A stretch of DNA of 64,000 bases from JABDIP01 sp965250245 (lineage in GTDB: Bacteria; Pseudomonadota; Alphaproteobacteria; DSM-16000; Inquilinaceae): positions 2,232,001 to 2,296,000 of the forward strand of contig OZ252296.1 in NCBI GenBank assembly GCA_965250245.1, read 5' to 3'. The notes beneath the pieces are model-generated. The model worked only from the letters and a program-made list of their open reading frames with translations, was not told where the DNA came from and did not search any database. The position numbers and the translations under genes were made by a program. The first letter of the stretch is position 1. Each line of letters begins with the position of its first letter. Positions 60,025 through 64,000 of the stretch are shown piece by piece.

Positions 60025-60993
60025 ATGGACCGATTGCTTCGTCAGTTTCTGGAGATCGCCGAGGCCGGCAGCGTCAGCGCGGCGGCCGCCAGGCTGCATG
60101 TCAGCCAGCCGGGCTTGAGCTTCAACATGAAGAAGCTGGAGAAGGCTCTCGGCGTGCCGCTGTTCGTTCGGTCGTCGCGGGGGATGGAGCTGAGCGAGTA
60201 CGGCGACATCCTGGTCGACCATGCGCGCGTCATGTCCCGGCTGGACAGCAACGCACGCGCAAGCATCGAGGCCCTCCGGTTGCGACAGGAGGGCGGCATG
60301 CGGGTCGGATGCGGCCATGCCTGGTGGACGCTGTTCGTTCGCGACATGGTCATCGCGCACAGCCGGAGATATCCGAACGCACCGGTGTCCATCGATGTCG
60401 GAAACCAGTTCAGCTGCATGGATCATCTCCTGTCCGGAGACACGACGGCCTTCATCGGCCATCGCATCGCCGGACTGAGCGAGGGCGTCGGAGCGGTGTT
60501 CGAGCCGCTGTTCTCGGTGCGCGATGCCCTGTTTGTCCGCGAGGCCCACCCGCTTGTCGGCAACCCGTGCGATGAACGCGACATCGACGCATATGGCGTC
60601 GTCGATTCGGTGCCGGTGGAGGCCAAGCATCGAAAACTCGTCGATGTCTCGATTGTGCCGAACCCCAACCCGCTGCAGTTCCGCGCACCCGGCCATGTCT
60701 TCGAAGCCAGCTCGCTGCTCGCCTGCCTGGAATTCGTTGCGAACTCCGATTCGATCATGACCTATCCCGACGTCATGGCCGGTTACTTCCGTGGCTTCGG
60801 GCTCACCGCCCTGGAGCTTGCCGTTCCGACGGAACTCAAGCCGGTGGGCATCTACACTCTGGGCGAGCGCAGGAACGACCGCGAGGTCAGGGTGACGGTC
60901 GGGAAGATCCGTGACGCGGTGGACGACTGGCTGGCGGGGTTTCGCCGGAGAGATCGCGGGGCATCGCCGCAGCCCTGGCGACAGGGGGGCTAG
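60025..60993 (+). CDS. LysR family regulator divergent from the agl genes
   Basis: 322 residues. The N-terminal helix-turn-helix is canonical (FLEIAEAGSVSAAAARLHVS, QPGLSFNMKKLEKALGVPLF), with an effector domain from about residue 92. Its position divergent from the alpha-glucosidase suggests it controls that unit. Rhizobial agl genes are usually governed by a LacI-type AglR, so a LysR here is unusual; it might instead regulate other genes. It ends at a strong bidirectional hairpin. Confidence 0.9.
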   Translation: MDRLLRQFLEIAEAGSVSAAAARLHVSQPGLSFNMKKLEKALGVPLFVRSSRGMELSEYGDILVDHARVMSRLDSNARASIEALRLRQEGGMRVGCGHAWWTLFVRDMVIAHSRRYPNAPVSIDVGNQFSCMDHLLSGDTTAFIGHRIAGLSEGVGAVFEPLFSVRDALFVREAHPLVGNPCDERDIDAYGVVDSVPVEAKHRKLVDVSIVPNPNPLQFRAPGHVFEASSLLACLEFVANSDSIMTYPDVMAGYFRGFGLTALELAVPTELKPVGIYTLGERRNDREVRVTVGKIRDAVDDWLAGFRRRDRGASPQPWRQGG

Positions 60994-61000
60994 GAATCGG

Positions 61001-61033
61001 CGACGGCCGCCGGCATCGTGCCGGCGGCCGTCG
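61001..61033. terminator. strong bidirectional hairpin
   Basis: Perfect 15-base GC stem (61001-61015 with 61019-61033) with a three-base loop, between the convergent LysR and PhnD-like genes. No T-tract, but the stability suggests termination for both. Confidence 0.65.
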
Positions 61034-61045
61034 GATCATGTCGCG

Positions 61046-62002
61046 TCAGAAGGTCGACGCGGTGTGGGTCGGTCCGGATGGCAGCGGCGCGTCGCCGTTG
61101 TCCGCCGTGGTGTCGGTATCGATATCCAGATTGTCGAAGGGCGGGATTTTCAGGGCGGCCAGCGCCAGCTTCATCCCGTTCAGCGAGATCGGCGGCACGA
61201 AGCCGTTGATCCGCGCCGACTGCGCCGCCGGGTGCTCCGGCGTCAGCGCCAGCAGGGCGTTGCGCAGGCGGGTGGCGACCCGTTGGTCGACGAAGGAGCC
61301 GGCCATCATCGACCATTCCGGATAGAGCGGGGTGGTGCGGACCAGCGGGAAGCCGTCGTCGCGCCGGTCGACCACGTTGAACTCGTCCATGGAGATGCGG
61401 CCGTCGCGGGCCATGGATTCCAGGATGCCGGTGCGTACGAAGGCGGCATCGGCGCGGCCGTCGCGGACCATCATCACCAGATCGTCCTGCTTGGAACCCT
61501 CCTCCAGGGAGGCCAGATCCTGCGGGATGCGCACGCCACGCTGCTCCAGGTAATAGGCCTGGAAGATGTAGCCGCCGGCGGCGACGCCGACGCGCATCGA
61601 CACGATCCGCTTTCCGCGCAGCTGCGAGGCGGCCACGATGCCGCTGTCGGCGCGGGTCACGATGACACCGGCGAACTGGTCGCCGCTGCGCTTGTTGAGC
61701 GTCGCCAGGGCGGTCGCGCCATAGACCTCCTCGGCGATGGCGGACTGCACCGGGTTGCTCATCAGGAAATCGAGGTGGCGGTTGCCGAGGAAGTAGAGTG
61801 AGCGTGTCGGGGCGAGGGGGATGATGGTGACCGGCTCGCCCATGCGGTCGGTCAGGTAGAGCCCCAGATCGGCCCAGAGCCGGTAGGCGTGGTCTTCGCC
61901 ACGCGGCGCGAGGATCCCGATCTTGATCTCGGCGGACGCCGATGACGTGCCGACGAAGAGCGCCGCGACCACGGCGGACAGGGTAAGCAGTCGTCTCAGC
62001 AT
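61046..62002 (-). CDS. PhnD-like periplasmic substrate-binding protein
   Basis: 318 residues from ATG 62002 (AAGGAA ribosome site); the frame extends seven codons further up. The signal peptide is cleaved near A24 (TSSASA-EIKIG). It has the phosphate/phosphonate-type PhnD fold: IGILAPRGEDHAYRLWADLG, FMSNPVQSAIAEEVYG region (seen as LDFLMSNPVQSAIAEE) and GKRIVSMRVGVAAGGYIFQA. PhnD-like domains also serve as sensors in kinase systems. No permease or ATPase genes are adjacent, so its ligand and partner are unknown. The neighbour upstream is another orphan binding protein, divergent. Confidence 0.85.
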   Translation of the reverse strand: MLRRLLTLSAVVAALFVGTSSASAEIKIGILAPRGEDHAYRLWADLGLYLTDRMGEPVTIIPLAPTRSLYFLGNRHLDFLMSNPVQSAIAEEVYGATALATLNKRSGDQFAGVIVTRADSGIVAASQLRGKRIVSMRVGVAAGGYIFQAYYLEQRGVRIPQDLASLEEGSKQDDLVMMVRDGRADAAFVRTGILESMARDGRISMDEFNVVDRRDDGFPLVRTTPLYPEWSMMAGSFVDQRVATRLRNALLALTPEHPAAQSARINGFVPPISLNGMKLALAALKIPPFDNLDIDTDTTADNGDAPLPSGPTHTASTF

Positions 62003-62810
62003 GATGGTTCCTTTCGACCTCACAAAGGCGAAGGGAGAAGTGCAGCCTGTTGCGCGGCAATTCGCGGCCCTGACGCAAACCCGGAATTCGGTCCGCCGGA
62101 TGGCGATCCCAATCGCGGCATTGTCATGACCCTCCCCAACTGCTCCTACGAATACTAACGAAAAAGTAGAGGAACCGTTAACAGACTAAACCTTTGAGAG
62201 GTATATCCGTTAAATCCGTCTTAACTTGCAGCCAAATCCGCGCCAACGACGGGACCCGTCTCCCGTGAGGCCGATGAAAGCCGGGAATTTTCAGGCCGTT
62301 GTCTCGGCGGCCGCGTTGGCGTGGCGGGGTTGTCGTCGGTTCCTGGCCACACCTTTTCTTTTCGAAATTCTCGCGTTGGATTAGCGGGCTAAGCGGATAT
62401 GCCCGCAATTACATATATCTTGTTAGGAAATTGTTCAGACATCTTGCCAATACACTAACAAATCATCGGGCATCAGGAGTGATGTCACCGGACGGCGAAA
62501 TCATCCTTCGCCGATAACGCCAGGGAGGCACAGGCACCCGAATGGGACGCCACGAATTCCGGATCGATAATTGCCCAGCCGGCGTGGAATTGGCTGGAAA
62601 GCGGGGGCCGTATCGGCGCCCGTCGCTGGTTTGCCCGATGCATTGGGGCCGCATCCCGGTCCCAGGGATCGCGCCGGTCCGGCCGTCAGGCCGTGCCCGG
62701 TCCGCACCGTCCGGCGATTTTCGCCCGGACAATCCTCAAAGAAGCAAAGACCCGCCGGACGGCCCGCGCCGCCCGAGCGGCTGAGCACAATTGGTATTGG
62801 GGAACAGGAA
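62003..62810. other. long intergenic region between two orphan binding-protein genes
   Basis: About 800 bases. From about 62140 to 62230 and 62340 to 62470 it is AT-rich, unlike the surroundings; 62500-62800 is GC-rich. No gene, tRNA or clear palindrome is recognised. The open frame running into the downstream gene from 62571 shows no protein family character. Confidence 0.45.
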
Positions 62811-63974
62811 ATGGGGAAACAAGCGATGAGATGGACTGTATCCGTATCGGCGGCGGCCGGCGTCCTGCTGGGCGCCAGCGCGGCCGCCGTGGCTCAGGAG
62901 GTGCCGGAGATCACCGGCGAGCCGATCATCGACATACCGGACCTTCTGGAATGGCCTTTGGACAACCCTCCGCGCATACCGGATCTGACCGAGCCGACAT
63001 CCAACAGGCTCTGGGATTTCCATGCCAGCATCGACGATTGCGACATGGTGCTGTCGACCGCCGGCAACTACCACATGGCGCTGCGTGACCTTTGGTTCGA
63101 CGTCTACCTGCCATCCTTCCCGGCCGGCGAGGAGCCGCGCAACTGGTACTACACGACCAGCCCGCCGATCTCGGCGGACCAGATCGTCAACAACACGCTG
63201 ACGATCGCCAACCTGACCGCCAACTGCCTGCCGCAGATCGCGGTCGGGCCGGGTCGATTGATGAACACGCTGGAGGGATTGACCTTCGACGATGGCCGCC
63301 CGGTCACCGTGGGCACGCGCATCCCGATCATCCGCAACTTCGGCAACGTGATCCTGGTGCGCAAGGGCAATCCGCGGCGCATCCGGTCGGTCTGGGACCT
63401 GGACCGGGTCCGGTTGGTCACGTCCAACCCGTTCACCGAGCCGGGAAGCTTCGGCAATTATTCCAGCAGCATCTTCAACATCGCCTTCGCCCAGCGTGGC
63501 GAGCGGGCCGCCACCCGGTTGTTCAATCGGATCTTCAACGACAACAACCGGCGCTTCCACCGGCACGACGATGATGACGATGATGATGGCTGGCACGGCT
63601 ACAGCCGGGGCGATGTCGGTCGCTGGTACTGGCGCCGTGGCGCCTGGCTGTCCGGCGCCCGCATCCATCACCGCGAGGTGCCCTGGTCGGTGGCGATCGG
63701 CGATGCCGATGCCGGGCTGATGTTCTATCACCTGGCCCTGTTCGCGAAGAACTCCTTCCCGGACGAGTTCGACATCGTGCCGCTGGGCGGGACGGTGGAG
63801 AACCCGGATCCGGTGGAGGGCAACCGGGTCGCGACCCTGTTCGCCATCCGCATCAACGGTGACTGGACGCCGGAACAGTTCGACGCCCAGGAGCGGCTGA
63901 TCGACTCGTTCCTGTCGCCGGAGTTCACGGCAATCCTGAGCCAGTACGGCCTGCGCAGGCCCGAGGGCTTCTAA
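62811..63974 (+). CDS. periplasmic substrate-binding-type protein with an Asp-rich insert
   Basis: 387 residues from ATG 62811 (ribosome site in GGGGAACAGGAA); ATG 62826 is possible. The signal peptide ends near AAAVAQ. Residues 120-225 resemble anion-binding proteins of the molybdate/tungstate ModA type: FGNVILVRKGNPRRIRSVWD, TSNPFTEPGSFGNYSSSIFN. At 245-270 there is an unusual insert, NRRFHRHDDDDDDDGWHGYS, with seven consecutive Asp (253-259) flanked by His, which may bind a cation. The C-terminus (DWTPEQFDAQERLIDSFLSP) completes a binding-protein fold. No transporter genes are adjacent in view. Confidence 0.72.
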   Translation: MGKQAMRWTVSVSAAAGVLLGASAAAVAQEVPEITGEPIIDIPDLLEWPLDNPPRIPDLTEPTSNRLWDFHASIDDCDMVLSTAGNYHMALRDLWFDVYLPSFPAGEEPRNWYYTTSPPISADQIVNNTLTIANLTANCLPQIAVGPGRLMNTLEGLTFDDGRPVTVGTRIPIIRNFGNVILVRKGNPRRIRSVWDLDRVRLVTSNPFTEPGSFGNYSSSIFNIAFAQRGERAATRLFNRIFNDNNRRFHRHDDDDDDDGWHGYSRGDVGRWYWRRGAWLSGARIHHREVPWSVAIGDADAGLMFYHLALFAKNSFPDEFDIVPLGGTVENPDPVEGNRVATLFAIRINGDWTPEQFDAQERLIDSFLSPEFTAILSQYGLRRPEGF

Positions 63975-64000
63975 AGACGGCCGGCGTGGCCCCGGAGGCA

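Noticed and set aside
62571..62810. 80-residue N-terminal extension of the Asp-rich binding protein
   Set aside because: A proper signal peptide begins at the later ATG (62811), and the extension has no family character.
1..64000. CRISPR arrays, tRNA or rRNA genes, insertion sequences and phage genes
   Set aside because: No regularly spaced direct repeats, cloverleaf sequences, transposase or phage motifs were recognised by eye; a tRNA scan could still find one that I missed.

Overview
The window is about 67% GC chromosomal DNA, densely packed with genes. Gene content (choline ABC importer with BetA, Tad/Flp pilus genes in Caulobacter-like order, DUF1491, DUF3775 and Agl-type sugar genes) points to an alphaproteobacterium, probably of the Rhodospirillales; I cannot name the genus. 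I recognised no rRNA, tRNA, CRISPR array, insertion sequence or prophage gene. Convergent gene pairs are commonly separated by GC-rich hairpins, and four gaps contain large imperfect palindromes of the kinds repeated in many proteobacterial genomes.

Layout: 1-9.2 kb holds a truncated Ldh-family oxidoreductase, an unknown anchored protein, a choline dehydrogenase (betA-like), an unknown secreted protein, and the importer choX-choW-choV, in which all remembered ChoX choline-box residues are present. 9.4-15 kb encodes a receiver-PAS histidine kinase, a large membrane hybrid kinase resembling RpfC and, convergently, an RpfF-like DSF synthase, which looks like a fatty-acid quorum-sensing module. 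15-16.7 kb has an AT-rich gap, a DksA/TraR zinc-finger protein and a periplasmic cyclophilin. 16.8-23.1 kb is an envelope-glycan operon (GT2, methyltransferase, flippase-like protein, GT-C protein) facing a divergent STT3-like membrane protein. 23.5-33.5 kb is the Tad pilus locus: flp, cpaA, cpaB, cpaC, cpaD, cpaE, cpaF, tadB and tadC, with tadD opposite; no tadE/F/G is present.

33.9-41.3 kb has a double cold-shock protein, an operon of acyl-CoA synthetase, glutathione transferase, PnuC and NadR (nicotinamide riboside salvage), and a LysR/DoxX/glutathionyl-hydroquinone reductase set. 41.3-48.3 kb is the most unusual region: a formate-type FNT channel, an Fe-S electron-transfer subunit and a molybdenum formate dehydrogenase, followed by HypC-, HypD- and HypX-like [NiFe]-hydrogenase maturation proteins. 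No hydrogenase or other maturation gene is nearby. The HypC homologue lacks both residues that hold iron, and the HypD homologue has lost the canonical C-terminal Fe-S cysteine pattern, while HypX keeps its family motifs. This suggests a repurposed formyl/CO/one-carbon module tied to formate oxidation.

48.4-53.1 kb is a group of small accessory genes (MmcQ/YjbR, ArsR plus SRPBCC, DUF4279, unknowns, DUF3775), partly of lower GC. 53.2-64 kb carries PEP synthase, an EamA exporter, an alpha-glucosidase with an AglE-type binding protein but no permeases, a LysR regulator, a PhnD-like binding protein and a periplasmic binding protein with a run of seven aspartates.
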